A stretch of 64,000 bases of DNA from Seiridium cupressi (GCA_036674765.1 JARVKI010000047.1:124001-188000); one strand, 5' to 3'; numbered from the stretch's first letter, positions 46,108-57,307 are shown. The notes: generated from the letters alone by a model not told the origin. Made by a program: numbers and translations.

Positions 46108-46623
46108 ATGTCGACAACAACTACTTCTGCATCGGCAGCCGCAACCTGTGGTTCCACCCTTTACGATATCCCCGTCCAGGATGCCGCCTGTGCTTTGCCT
46201 TATGGCGGCAACCATACCGACATCATGTCGGCATGCTGCAAGTCGGCCAATGTTGTCAGCTATTACGAGAATTGCGGCCTCTACTGCCTCGCCGAGGGCC
46301 AGAGTGTGAGCGACCTGACAGACTGCCTTCATGACAATGGTGCCTCCTGGACCGATGTCTTCTGCCGGGGTAACACAAGCGCGACAGCTACTGGGTCGGA
46401 CAGCTCACTTCCCACCAGTGCTGGCGCCAGTATCGTTGCTACCGCCAGCGACGCGAGCAAGACGGGCGACAGTACGGCATCTGGAACGGGCTCCAGTTCA
46501 ACTTCCTCCTCGACTGGCAATGCCGCATCGAGGTCGCAGTCTAGCAATGGCATCACCACGTTGGGTCTGACGATTGGTGTACTCCTATTCTCGGCCACAA
46601 CACTGGGCGCATTCGTACTATGA
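46108..46623 (+). CDS. Cys-rich, Ser/Thr-rich protein with C-terminal hydrophobic segment
   Basis: This single-exon gene encodes 171 residues. The N-terminal half has eight cysteines (C14, C28, C43, C44, C56, C60, C73 and C86 by hand count), with blocks LYDIPVQDAACALPYGGNHTDIM and YYENCGLYCLAEGQSV around them. The second half is Ser/Thr/Ala-rich (about 90-150), a likely O-mannosylated stalk, and the end is a hydrophobic helix (TTLGLTIGVLLFSATTLGAFVL region) like a GPI-anchor signal or tail anchor. Oddly, the N-terminus MSTTTTSASAAAT is not a classical signal peptide, and I found no upstream exon to supply one. I have the impression of similar proteins in other fungi but cannot name a family. 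Topology and location are uncertain. Confidence 0.7.
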   Translation: MSTTTTSASAAATCGSTLYDIPVQDAACALPYGGNHTDIMSACCKSANVVSYYENCGLYCLAEGQSVSDLTDCLHDNGASWTDVFCRGNTSATATGSDSSLPTSAGASIVATASDASKTGDSTASGTGSSSTSSSTGNAASRSQSSNGITTLGLTIGVLLFSATTLGAFVL

Positions 46624-47525
46624 GAAGACTAAAGCAATTGGAGCCCGAAACTGTTCGCTCCACTTGAATTTCAGTAATCAATTCAGCTGAAGCAGAGACA
46701 TTTCTTGGGGGTGGCGAAACTTGCACTTTCCGGCAATCAAACTGATGGCTTCAATGGGAGGAACGAAGAGTTCAGGCAGTATCAAAGGATAATTCTTGTA
46801 TCAAGAAATGTTCACGGCATTCTGGGCTATGGATTGGGGTTTACGACACGGTCGCGTTGTCTTTTTTTTTTTTTTTTTTTTTCTTTCCTCCTTGGCTGTA
46901 TGCTATATGATTAATGAGCAACAATGTTTGAACAACGATGTTCGGCCTAATTTTTTTCACAGTCCGGTCTTCTAGGGAACTGTATATTATAGGCTGATTA
47001 GCAGCAGTCGTCAGATGTTGCGGGCTTTCCTCAGCGACACTTCGGGGGCCTGCTGGAATACCTTTTGATTGAAATCGATTGGTAATGAATAAATTATTTA
47101 GGAAAATCTCAAGCTTGGGATTCCGCCGCTCTGGCACTGCACATGAACAGAAACAACTACACATGCCTAGGCCGTTCGTTGGCTTTGTTGCTGTGTGATT
47201 GTCACATGAAAGCGAGCGGTTCGGTACTTTACCGTACCCCAGACTCGGCAGACTTCTTCCCCGCATAACCCCTGTCGAGGTACGCCGATCACACCTTCCT
47301 CCGATGTGCACAGCCAATTATGACGAAGCTCGCCCATATTGAAGTTGGTCGTATTGCATTAATATATATTATGGGGGGTGGTAGCTCGGATGAGCCGCTT
47401 GCTCGAGATAACGTCAGTCATCGGGGGTGTTTTGGAGCCAAAGGCATCTTCTTTCTATGAATTACCTACGATAGCAGCTTGTTCAAACTAGAGATACCGA
47501 ATCAAGGCTGTCGTCCTCGATCATC
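46624..47525. other. Intergenic with 21-nt T run
   Basis: The 3' flank of the Cys-rich protein gene and the promoter of the fucosyltransferase-like gene lie here. A run of 21 T occupies 46862-46882. A TATATATTATGG stretch near 47363 lies about 160 bp before the next ATG and may be a TATA element. No gene is recognised. Confidence 0.55.
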
Positions 47526-48860
47526 ATGGTCGCCGCTACAAGCCCGTTGCGCCGGTTTGTTACGTGGAGTGCAATCGTCTTGAGCCTGCTGATCGTCTGG
47601 AACTTGAGGCCGCTGCCGTGGGAGAAGCCCGCAGTCTCGCGGCCCAAGAAGGCCCTACCACATATTGCCAACTACTTCGAGCAAGCGTACTCGGTCGCCC
47701 AGCCTCGTCCATACCCCTACAGAGGACTGAAGGAGTCGTGCGACCATGTGACCTGGTCCGACGACGCGCCATACCTGAATTGCATCGGCATCCTTGCCGG
47801 CATCACTTCCATCGTCTCCCAGGTCAAGGTGTGCCTCAAAATGGCCGTGGATACGGGGTCCAATCTCGTGTTGCCGCGCATGCCGCTACGAAGCTCGGAT
47901 GACCTGCAGGCCTTCAACCTTCTCAACCAAGACGCGTACATGCCATACGAAGAGTGGTTCGACGAAGCACACCTGCGAAGCGTCATGAGTCGAGCTTGTC
48001 CGAGCATGCAGATCGTGCATCCTATGGAGCTGGATAACAACGTCGAGGTCAAAAACCACTGGGCCGTCTCTGTTGAACGAGATGCACCCGGGTACCAAAA
48101 AGCGCAATCGTATTTCTGGGCCGGCCGGCCGTGGAAGAATTTCTTTGAGGAGAGGTATCTAACGCTCAGGTTTCTGCAAAATTCGGATCCGAGCAACAAG
48201 GAGAACCGCAAGCGAGGCATCACGGTCGTAAACGTAGATTCCGAGTTCCTGTTATTTCGCATCATAAATGATCCTACGGGGACGGAACTGAGGTTGTGGA
48301 ACGACTTATCCCATATCATCCGGTTCCGAGAAGAGCCAAGACAGATCGCGGATAAGGTGTTGAAGAAGATGTCGCGGGCCTTTTATGGTGTGCATTTCCG
48401 GGTCGAGAACGATACCATCTGGTCATCGTTGGAAACCCAGTTGAAACTCGACCTAGACGCCCTCGACAAAGCTTGGACGAAATTTGGTAGTCCGGGAAGG
48501 CAGAAGCCCTTGGTATATCTGGCTTGTGGCGATCAAGTACAGGTCGAGAAGTTTGTGGAAGCAGGGGCCAAGCGTGGCTGGGAAGTAACGCACAAATGGA
48601 AATTAATGCAGGAGGATCCGGAGACAACCAAAATGATTGACGATTTGGCGTTTGATTTCCAGGGCGTGGTGGATATGGGAATCATGGTGCGTTCGGAGTT
48701 TTTCTTAGGTATCACCGGCAGCGCGTTCTCAACGACTGTGGCGAACTTTAGAGACGCCACTGGGAGGTATAGGGGAAGTTCATTCGATGTTTGGGACGAT
48801 GAAGGCGCGCGGAGTCATTTGTTCTTTGACGGAGATAACCAGTATGCGTGCTGCCTTTAG
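47526..48860 (+). CDS. O-fucosyltransferase-like type II membrane protein
   Basis: This single-exon gene encodes 444 residues. A short cytosolic start with RR is followed by one hydrophobic helix at about 12-27 (FVTWSAIVLSLLIVWNL), the layout of a Golgi type II glycosyltransferase. The luminal part has an N-terminal CIGILAGITSIVSQVKVC block with a conserved-looking cysteine pair, then GVHFRVENDTIW near 288-300, which resembles the substrate-binding H-x-R-x-E/D motif of GDP-fucose O-fucosyltransferases, then LVYLACGD, and EFFLGITGSAFSTTVANFR near 388-406, like the late donor-binding loop of that fold. These motifs and their order suggest a GT-B fucosyltransferase-like protein. The donor sugar and acceptor are not determined, and an assignment to a specific GT family would need a profile search. 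Confidence 0.65.
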   Translation: MVAATSPLRRFVTWSAIVLSLLIVWNLRPLPWEKPAVSRPKKALPHIANYFEQAYSVAQPRPYPYRGLKESCDHVTWSDDAPYLNCIGILAGITSIVSQVKVCLKMAVDTGSNLVLPRMPLRSSDDLQAFNLLNQDAYMPYEEWFDEAHLRSVMSRACPSMQIVHPMELDNNVEVKNHWAVSVERDAPGYQKAQSYFWAGRPWKNFFEERYLTLRFLQNSDPSNKENRKRGITVVNVDSEFLLFRIINDPTGTELRLWNDLSHIIRFREEPRQIADKVLKKMSRAFYGVHFRVENDTIWSSLETQLKLDLDALDKAWTKFGSPGRQKPLVYLACGDQVQVEKFVEAGAKRGWEVTHKWKLMQEDPETTKMIDDLAFDFQGVVDMGIMVRSEFFLGITGSAFSTTVANFRDATGRYRGSSFDVWDDEGARSHLFFDGDNQYACCL

Positions 48861-50147
48861 AGGTGTTGACACGGTATTGGAGAATTGCTGCGAGTAACTG
48901 CATCATGCTCCAAGACCATGAACGCTTTCAAACGTCGAGGACGTACGGCCATTCCGCCCTCCCTGTTCAATCATCAGGAACATTGTTGCCCTCTGAGCTG
49001 ATGACTTCGTTGTCCATCTTCTGGGCCGTTTGTACTTAGTCATAGTCCAATCCAACCACGGAACCCTCTAATATCACATGATGACCCTTTTATTGTTGGA
49101 CATGATTGACCCTCTCGAATGTACATCGTTCTCCAGAACACCGTACACTTTGCCTTCCACATATAGAGTGAAGCCGGGAAACACAGTAGCCTAATACGCC
49201 TGGCGCCATGAATTTTCCTCCTTCTTGTCGAAACGCCCATGGACGAGTACGTCAAGAAATAGACGACTCAAGGTAGGCAAGGCAGCAGCTGGGTGCTCTC
49301 AACCCCGTAAGCCTAATCAAGAGTAACGACCCTCATTCACGATTAGGCGACGAAAAATGCGACCCAACCCGGCCGCCTCCTGTAACATAACGGACAGGAT
49401 TCATCAAACGTCCAGCTATTGTTTGAGCCGGGACAATCAGGCTGGTCAATTTAATTTTCGCTCCGACTTTTCCTTTGTTGGATTTTCTACTTACGCATGT
49501 CCATCTATACTGGTTGGCCTTGCTGCGCGGAGCTTTGAAATCCGGTGTGTGCGTTGGGTTTCGGAGCCTGTCATGCTTCCCTTGGCCATCACGATCGCGC
49601 CTAGCGTCGTTATCCCAGTCCGATCCGCTCTGCCCAAGTCAGTCAAGGAGATTTTATGCTTCTGGCAAAAATATTGGTCAAACCTTTCTTGGCATTGTGC
49701 TCTAAATGCTCCAACGGCGAGACTGTTGCTGTATAGATCGGTACTGGTTTTGGGGCCGATTGCTGGCGAAAGAGCTATAGAAATCCCAAACTCGGCGATC
49801 AAGAAACGGTGTGGGAATAGGTTGTCCAAACAAGGCAGCGCGGAATTGTGCCCCTCTTTAGAAACATCAAAGCACGTGAGTTGCTCGGCGAGGCTGTGTC
49901 GAGGTGAACGCAGAAATGCAAGAGTGCTTATCTGCGCTATGGCTCCGCCACGTTCTGGACAACTCACACGGGAGGTTATGCATGACCCCTGATTGGCAAC
50001 GCATCCGGTGCGCCTTACTCAATCAGGCGAATTCGGTTTCACACAGTTAATAGCCGAATTCGCTGCCTCAGTGACCGCGTAAGGCTGCATCAGTTTTCTC
50101 CTTCTTGATAAAAGACCAGTATTCAAATACACGACACGATACCCACG
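48861..50147. other. Intergenic with one unrecognised 211-codon ORF
   Basis: An ATG-started ORF runs 49357..49992 on the plus strand (211 codons) and an overlapping GTG-started ORF of 158 codons lies on the minus strand (49967..49491). Neither shows a domain, signal peptide or plausible codon pattern that I can recognise, so I do not call a gene. The rest is promoter and 3' flank. Confidence 0.4.
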
Positions 50148-52157
50148 ATGACATCGGGTCCACCAGTGAAGATCGGTCCTTGGACTAATTATGATGTGAG
50201 ACCACGAATCGGTGGTGAGTACACCATGTAGGTCTACATCTGCATCGTGTTTGCTGACGATGTCGAAAAGATCTTGCAAATGTGATAACCGTGCCCGAAA
50301 CCCGCGGTACGATGCTGAAGATTCTTCTGGGTGTAGTATTTGGTCTGAGTTGGCCATGTGCCAGTTCTATTCTAAGTCGCAGTTGGGCATGGTCACTATA
50401 TCTATATCATCGATGGGTCTCGGAAAAGAAGGGAGCCGCTACCTCTGAATACGTACCCTTGCTTACTGGAAATGACACCATCTCTTCATCGACAGAAATG
50501 CATGGGGACTCAAACGAAGCCGACATAACACAAGCCGGTCCAAACGACTTTGGCCTAGGCACCAGAGTCACCGCCTCGGAGGCCGACCAAGCCTTGCAAG
50601 ATCGTCAAATAAACAGCATTGGCGGTGACCATGAATTCGTGGCGAGTCGTCGATGGCTGAAGATCGTATTGACAGTTCTTCTTGCAATCGCCGCAATCCT
50701 TTACGCAACCGCAGGCGGAGCTGCCGGAGAGATACCTGCCGGCACAGAAGGACTATCCGATACAGAAAATTGCGGTTTTTGGGATCTCAAAAAGAATGCG
50801 GATCAGAGAATTAAGGACAATGATGATCTCATTCAAGCCAGAAAGGAGGCTAGAGCAGCGCAGTACGGAAGAAACTGTTATGGGGAACAATCTATTGGAA
50901 ACGCGGACCAATGCGAATTTTTCCAGAGCAGGCAGATCGAGTACACAGTTGAGAGAATTGATTGCCCGTTCGACTGCCCGAACCCGGACAACTGCGTATG
51001 CGCCAATGGCATATATGGAAGCGGAGTGCGGCTCTCGACTGGAGCGTTTCCTGCTAGCATCATTGGCTCGAACGACGGCAAGCTGCCCCTAATCAAGCGG
51101 ACATCAATTTTCGTACCGCTGGACATTGACTACGGGTTTGTGGTGGATAATTCTGGAGCTGAATTCCAATTTGACTACCACCTCGGCTCAGTCAATGCGT
51201 CGGGAGAATTCCGAAACCACACGTTCACCATGTTTGGCACACCATTCAACTGGGACATTCCAGCCTACTCAGTCAGGTATCTCCTTCTACTGAAGTTCCC
51301 CTTCCGAGCAGTTGCTGAATCATCTCAGTGCATACGAGTCCACGCCATTTGGTAAGGAATACGATGCGTGGTGGCCAATATCTGAGCTCGCGCGTCCCGA
51401 TCACACATACATGACGGCAATATTCATCTCGCCCTGTCGAATCATCTATAGTGGAAGATGCGAAGACTATGTTTTCCAGGCCACCGACGAGCTGCGGGGA
51501 GAAGGCTGGCCTCCTCATCGACACTATAACCGAGATCCTCGTGCCCGAGTGTTGATAGCCATAGACCAAATGGAAGTGTGCATGCCCGATACAGATCACT
51601 GCTTCCATCCGGAAAAGGAGTACCCCGAAAACGGTGTCCTGTATGAAATGGTTCGGACCGCTCTCAGAAGGTCGTCCTCCTTTCGATCAATTCGGTACAG
51701 GCTTGGCAGTGCTCTCGTTGCAGCCGAAAGCATAAGTGACTTTGAATCTCGGCAGCTAGACAAGGAGCAGTGGATCATCGAGAGCAAGGCCCTATTCAAT
51801 ACGTCGCTCTCTCGCCTTCAATTCAATATGCTGGACATTGCCACTGGCGACCGGCCGGTTGGAGATGTAGCTGCCGGTTTCGAGGACGCTTACCATGATA
51901 CCACCCCTAGTTGGGCCAGGGGTCGTATGTGTGGGAAGTACAAATTTAATCTCCCAAACGCATACACGAATATCAACGTCGCTGAGAGTGTCCTTATCCT
52001 CATGGTGCCTATTCTTCTCTGGCTATGCAGTCTCCAAACCCCTTGGGGATTTGAAGACAAGCAAAGGCCTTGGTTCCGGGGCAATTGGATGTTCTTTGAT
52101 ACGTGTATATGGGCCATCGTATTCGCTGTGGGATGGTGTATACACAAAATTCAATAA
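50148..52157 (+). CDS. Unrecognised multi-pass membrane protein
   Basis: I do not recognise this family. Exons are 50148..50214 (MTSGPPVKIGPWTNYDVRP plus RIG), 50271..51276 and 51329..52157; phases fit and give 633 residues. The first intron has donor GTGAGT, branch GCTGAC and an AAG acceptor. Hydrophobic segments occur near 40-58, at about 150-172 (LKIVLTVLLAIAAILYATAGG), and two near the end, at about 578-593 and 608-628. Between the second and third lies a long, probably extracytosolic domain with paired cysteines (CEFFQSRQIEYTVERIDCPF, then CPNPDNCVCANG) and N-glycosylation sites NAS and NHT, suggesting a disulfide-rich ectodomain. The last exon carries further cysteines (SPCRIIYSGRCED). 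A surface or endomembrane location is inferred only from this layout. Confidence 0.8.
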
Positions 52158-53069
52158 ATTGAATATAGTTCTATGAAGTGCCATAATCCATTGACCTCTT
52201 CTGCTTTGTGTACTTACCTACAGTATTAGATGAGTTTTGAGGTAGGACTCTTCTCGTGGGCGCCAAGATCGGCATATTCTTATGCAGTACTCATGATATA
52301 TCGATGATTACTGGAAGTTGTTTGTTTGCATAAAGTTTGGAAGTGATCCCTTGTTCTACTCGCTACCGCGCATGGAGAATGGTCAAGCGATGACTGTTGT
52401 CGAGATCTTATCTGACTGGTCTTTCTCCCTAGTATACGACGGCAAGTTGAATATATTTACCATGGGCTGTATAGTAGAAATGGGAGAGGTGTGGATATAA
52501 GATCTCAAGTACGACAACGAATTGATGACTGGTTGTCTTGGACTGCGAGTATACTAGTCAGGCCCTCGGCATTGCTTATCTCTCACCCTGACTTGGTCGA
52601 CTGGGCGTAAATCGTACCCACCGATAAATAGTAACGTTGCGAACGATTTTCGTTCCTGTCATTGTCTTTTTGATTCACAATTCCTCTAGAAACGAGTTAT
52701 ATACGGATTGAAAACAAGTTCGATTACAACTGCAGTCTTTTGGACGCATTCACAAAAACCTCATTATGAGAAAAGCCGAATAATGTAGATTTCCCTCGAT
52801 GTAATCGACAGCGGTTTCTCGGCCCAAGTGGGGCATCAGTCCTCTCACTAGCCCCTCCGTAATGTAGTAGACAAACTTCCACTCCCGGTAAGTTACATTG
52901 CCGATAGAGGCGACATCCAGAAGTTCTTAAAGACATGAACATGGAGCAAAACTATCAATCCATTCGTCCAACCCGATGTGTTTCTTCTGCCGGAATATTT
53001 GAAACAATTGAGCTGTTCCTCTAATCGTTGCGAGCATACCAGATCCGCGGCCGGTTGCTTCGCTCACCA
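52158..53069. other. Intergenic, promoter of the glycosylasparaginase gene
   Basis: AT-rich at the left and more mixed at the right. No gene, RNA or repeat is recognised. Confidence 0.5.
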
Positions 53070-54155
53070 ATGGCGTTCCCCAAATTGCTGGTTCTTATCT
53101 CGCTGCTCGCGCCCCCGTCGCTGGCAGTCGATAGCTCGGGGTTCCCTTTCGTGGTCAACACCTGGGGCGGCGCCTTCACGGCCGCCACAGACGCGGCGTA
53201 CCTCTCCCTGCTGGACCCGTCCAAGTCCGCGCTCGATGCCGTCGAGATCGGCTGCGCGACCTGCGAGGCCAACCAGTGCGACGGGAGCGTGGGCTACGGC
53301 GGCTCGCCGGACGAGAACTGCGAGACCACCCTGGACGCCATGATCATGGACGGCGAGACCATGAAGTCCGGGGCCGTGGCGGCGCTGCGCCGCGTCAAGA
53401 ACGCCATCGGCGTCGCGCGCCACGTGCTAGAGCACACGTCGCACACGCTCATGGCCGGCGACTTTGCGACGGATTTCGCCGTCCAGAACGGCTTCGTGGA
53501 GGAGGACTTGAGCACCAACGACTCGAGGACGAGCTGTGCCGAGTGGAAGGCGGGCGGGTGTCAGCCGAATTACAGGCTCAATGTCGAGCCCAATGCTACC
53601 GTGTCTTGTGGGCCGTATGCGCCGCTGGCCCTGAACTCGACGAGTCCACTTTATGATAGCCTAATCGCGCCGGATGCGGTGCCAGCGTCGCATGATACCA
53701 TCTCGATGATTGCGATCCACTCCTCGGGGGTCATGGCGGCGGGCACATCAACGAACGGTGCGTCTCGCAAAGTGCCCGGACGCGTGGGCGATGGACCCAT
53801 CACAGGTAGCGGCTCGTATGTAGACAGCGAGGTCGGCGGCTGCGGCGCCACAGGCGACGGCGATGTCATGATGAGGTTCCTGCCGTGCTACCAGGCGATC
53901 GAGAGCATGAGGCGCGGGCTGTCTCCGCAAGAGGCCGCGGATGATGCGGTGGCGCGCATGGTCAAGAAGTACCCGAAGCTCTCGAGCGGCCTTGTCGTGG
54001 TGAACAACCAGGGCCAGCACGGAGGAGCGGGGTCAGGTTGGACCTTCACTTACGCGTATAGAGGTGCTGGTATGAATGAGACAAGTGTGGTGACGGTACC
54101 GCCTATAGATTCCGCCGAGTCGGTGTTGAAGTATAGGCAGCAGACGCAACTTTGA
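53070..54155 (+). CDS. Secreted or lysosomal-type N4-(beta-N-acetylglucosaminyl)-L-asparaginase
   Basis: Glycosylasparaginase is an N-terminal-nucleophile hydrolase that cleaves the GlcNAc-Asn bond left after degradation of N-glycoproteins. This is a single exon of 361 residues from ATG 53070; upstream codons in the frame are non-ATG. A signal peptide is clear (MAFPKLLVLISLLAPPSLA, cleavage around residue 20). Family blocks are VVNTWGGAFTAATDAAY, AVEIGCATCE, a DGSVGYGGSPDE block and TLDAMIMDG. The self-cleavage site is HDT at 208-210, so T210 becomes the N-terminal nucleophile of the beta subunit, followed by SGVMAAGTSTNG and GRVGDGPITGSGSYVD. All key residues seem intact, so an active enzyme is expected. 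The gene is more GC-rich than its flanks. Vacuolar versus secreted location is not resolved. Confidence 0.93.
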   Translation: MAFPKLLVLISLLAPPSLAVDSSGFPFVVNTWGGAFTAATDAAYLSLLDPSKSALDAVEIGCATCEANQCDGSVGYGGSPDENCETTLDAMIMDGETMKSGAVAALRRVKNAIGVARHVLEHTSHTLMAGDFATDFAVQNGFVEEDLSTNDSRTSCAEWKAGGCQPNYRLNVEPNATVSCGPYAPLALNSTSPLYDSLIAPDAVPASHDTISMIAIHSSGVMAAGTSTNGASRKVPGRVGDGPITGSGSYVDSEVGGCGATGDGDVMMRFLPCYQAIESMRRGLSPQEAADDAVARMVKKYPKLSSGLVVVNNQGQHGGAGSGWTFTYAYRGAGMNETSVVTVPPIDSAESVLKYRQQTQL

Positions 54156-55065
54156 AGCGGTACTCAATAGCCAGATGCTTACTTTCCCTCAATATCTCAT
54201 GGTGAATTCCATTTATGGCTTCACCTAATTTCAAATGATGAACCTGAATTTGATATGGTTACCAATGCTGACAATGCGCTAATGTTTGATGTATATTCAA
54301 GAGCTTGATAGTATTTTGACCTGGCATCCCGGGAAGTCATACCCAGTGCTCTGTATATAACAATCGTGAGTGGCCGTTCGAGCAGAGGGCATTGGAAGAC
54401 CACCGAATGGGATTGGGCTTTTGGCTAGCCAGTCAGTCATTCATGAAAACCTGGCTGGTTTCATATGTAATGAGCATCTTCTTACCGTCTTGGTAGATGA
54501 AGCAGAAAATAACTTTTATTACACTAGATGCGTATTTCCAAGCTCATAGCAACATGAATCGTCAAAATGAGCTCAATACAGATATCAATAATCGAAAAGC
54601 GAAAATTTGTACTAAGCCGACGCTAAGTGTAGATATTCACGCTGTCATTTTTCTCTAGAAGACAGCGACAAGTGTTTGATGAATAAGCTACTTATAAAAT
54701 GTATATGCTCATTACAGTCGATTATCCGATTTTGCAGACATCACGAATGCAAACTGAAGACATGAATGTTTGAAAGCTCTTTTGGCTATGTTGTTCTCTG
54801 GGTATATTAGGTATTATTACAAATCCTCCACATTTCGACTCTTTTATTCACACTATCGGCCACGGCTCTTTTTCCTCGACCATCCCTCTTCCCTTTTTCT
54901 ATCAGATAAAGAAAAATGCATTCGAGCTCCTTGAGGCTCGTGGTATAACCAGACTATGCACTGCTGCCTTAAAACCTTTCCCACCAAAATATATGCTGTT
55001 CGTAAGGATCGTAAGAATGATACAGTTGAAATGTTGATGACCGGATGTTTTTCGATCATCGTTGC
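54156..55065. other. Convergent 3' region, AT-rich
   Basis: Two genes end toward each other here. The sequence is AT-rich with short ORFs only; nothing else is recognised. Confidence 0.6.
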
Positions 55066-57307
55066 TTACAGAGCAGCAACGGCGATAGCTGCGAAGCCAA
55101 GGAAACCGAGGCCAGAGCCGATGTGAGCTGCTCCTGCAGTAGCGAAAGCGGAGGTGGCCGAGGCGGTACCGCTGACGGTGTAGACACCAGTTCCGGTGGG
55201 CTTAGCAGTGATGAGGGTGCTGCCGATGGCGGTTGGGTAAGGAGCAGTGGCACCGACTGATGTGGCAGTGGCAGTGGCGATGGGGGTAGCGCTGTAGGTG
55301 CCGGGCACAACACCAACATCACCTCCCGAGGAGCCAGTAGCACTAGCACCCGCGGAGACGCTGGTAAGGTAGACCTGGGGGATGGTGACGACAGTGCTCA
55401 CAATGACAGTTGAGCTGGAGCTGGCGATGGTGGAGATGGTCGAGCCCAGGTCAGTGGTGCAGGGAACAACGGTGGTGACATCAACGTAGACGGTGGTGTA
55501 CGAGGCCGAAGGGGCGGCGGTGGCAGTGGCAGTAAGAACCGATGTGATGGACTCGGCGCCGGTAGCGATGGCGGGGTTGGAGCCAACATAGTTTCCGCAG
55601 ATACCCTGGAAGTAGGAGACAGCCTCAGAGATGATCTCGTCACTCTCACCGTGGGCGTACAGGCAGCTGAAGACGTTCTGGACGTACGACTCGTCGGGGC
55701 AGTAGCAGCTGGCGTCGGAGTTATCCTTGCAGTCAACGGTGAACAACCAGGTGTTGAGGCACGAGGGAACAACCGAGGGGCAGGGGAGAGTCTCGACAGG
55801 GGTAGCAGGGGAGGTGCTGGAAGAGGCAACAGCGGCGGTGGAGGAGCCTCCAACAACGGTGCTGGGCTTCTCGGTGCTGGGAGTGCCAGCGGGCTTGGAC
55901 GAGGTCATAGTGAGAGTCTCGGTGACCGGGCAGATGGTAGTGGAGACAGCGACAGTGACGGTGGTCAGAGCAGTCGAGTGAGCAGGGCAGTTGGTAACGG
56001 TCTCAGCGCATGAAGTAATGGTGGAAACAACGGTGGTGAGGACAGTGCTGGTGCTGAGGTAGGATGTGACGCTGGTGAAGGTGGTGGCCTCGGTAACGGC
56101 CGAGGTGGTCTCGGAAGCAGTGGTGGTGCCGACCTGGTAGGTGGAGGTAGTAGCCTCAGTAGCGGAGCTAGATCCAACACTGTAGGTAGACGAAGAAGCC
56201 TCGGTAGCGGAGCTGGATCCAACGCTGTAGGTAGAGGAACCCTCAGTGGCGGTAGTAGTTCCAACGGTGGTACCGACACTGTAGGTGGAGGACTCGACAG
56301 CGCTGCTGGTGGTAGACTCGATAACACTGCTGGTGGTAGACTCGATAGCACTGCTGGTCGTAGACTCGGCTACCGTGGAAGAGGACTCAACAACGCTGGA
56401 GCTGCTGCTGGACTCGACGGCACTGCTGGACGACGAGGACTCCATGGCGCTGGAGGTGCTAGTGGTCTCAACGGCGCTGCTGGTGGTGGTAGGAGTGATC
56501 TGGCTGTAGACGCTGGAAGTCACAGGAGAAGAGGTAGTGTAAACGACGGAGCTGGAGGTGGGCTTGGAAGCAGAGTAGGTGCCGGGAGTGTGGACTGGGT
56601 AGGAAGAGGTGGTGGTCTCAACCTTGGGGGTCGAGGAGGCGATGTAAGTGCTCGCGGTCTTGGTGGAGGCGCCGCCGCAGCTGAAGCTGATGCTAGGGAC
56701 AGCGAAGGAGCAAGTCTCCTTGGGCTTGCTGGGCTGCGAAGGGTAGACAATGGTGACGTTCTTGGCACCACCGCACTGGGTGTTCTTGACAATGCTGCCG
56801 GAAGAAGAGCAGGCGGATCGGTGCTTGCAAGTAGAGCCGTCAGGCATGTCGTAGTGGAACTCTAGGTCGCAGTCGAACTCGGGGTAGACGTGGAACTCGC
56901 CAACACTGGTCTTGTCGACACCTGAGGAGGCATCGCATCCGAAAGAGGGCGATGACGACTTGGAGTTGGAGGCACTTCCGGAAATGCACTTGCTGGAGCT
57001 CTTGGTGCGGGCGTCGAGCTGATCACGCTTGCCGTAGCCGGTCTGGCAGGAGAATCCGGACCAAGTGAAGCCGGCGTAGCTGCCGAACGTGCCATCAGCG
57101 AGGTCGGAGAAGTCCAAACCCTTGGACTGCTTGTCGGTACACTGGCAGTCAGTGTTACCCACGGCCGAGTAGGAGGAGGCGCCGAGGAACTAATTTAGAT
57201 ATCAGTATACATGAAGGTGGCAGTTTCACAGGGGCGTCAAAACTTACGTTAGCGGAGACCTGGCTGAGGCCAGCAGCAGCCAGGGCCAATGCCAAAGTAG
57301 TCTTCAT
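55066..57307 (-). CDS. CFEM-domain, Ser/Thr-rich GPI-type cell-wall protein
   Basis: This encodes a 727-residue surface protein. Exon 1 is 57307..57248 (20 codons, signal peptide MKTTLALALAAAGLSQVSAN), the intron 57247..57190 has donor GTAAGT, and exon 2 is 57189..55066. The first 200 residues form a Cys-rich domain (CQCTDKQSKGLDFSDL, GFSCQTGYGKRDQ, CDLEFHYDMPDGSTC). A long Ser/Thr stalk with short tandem repeats follows. A CFEM-like eight-cysteine module is at about 488-550 (CPSVVPSCLNTWLF, ASCYCPDESYVQNVF, YFQGICG). The end is a hydrophobic tail after small residues (GFLGFAAIAVAAL), as for GPI anchoring. CFEM proteins bind haem, act in adhesion or in host interaction; which applies here is unknown. 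A TATATA motif lies near 57519, about 210 bp upstream of the ATG. Confidence 0.88.
56137..56460 (-). repeat. In-frame 45-bp and 24-bp tandem repeats in the CFEM gene
   Basis: GTAGGT-type anchors recur at 56137, 56182, 56227 and 56281 (spacing 45, 45, 54), encoding 15-residue units like STYSVGSSSATEAT. To their right, TAGACTCG recurs at 56313, 56337 and 56361 (spacing 24), encoding 8-residue units like SSAVESTT, with looser copies further right. Both keep frame, so copy number can change stalk length without breaking the gene. Confidence 0.8.

Noticed and set aside
49357..49992. 211-codon ATG ORF on the plus strand with a 158-codon ORF opposite
   Set aside because: Neither frame shows a recognisable domain, signal peptide or splice structure, and both strands are equally open, which is common in GC-balanced non-coding DNA.
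55651..56013. Long plus-strand ORFs opposite the CFEM gene
   Set aside because: They are antisense shadows of the Ser/Thr repeat codons.
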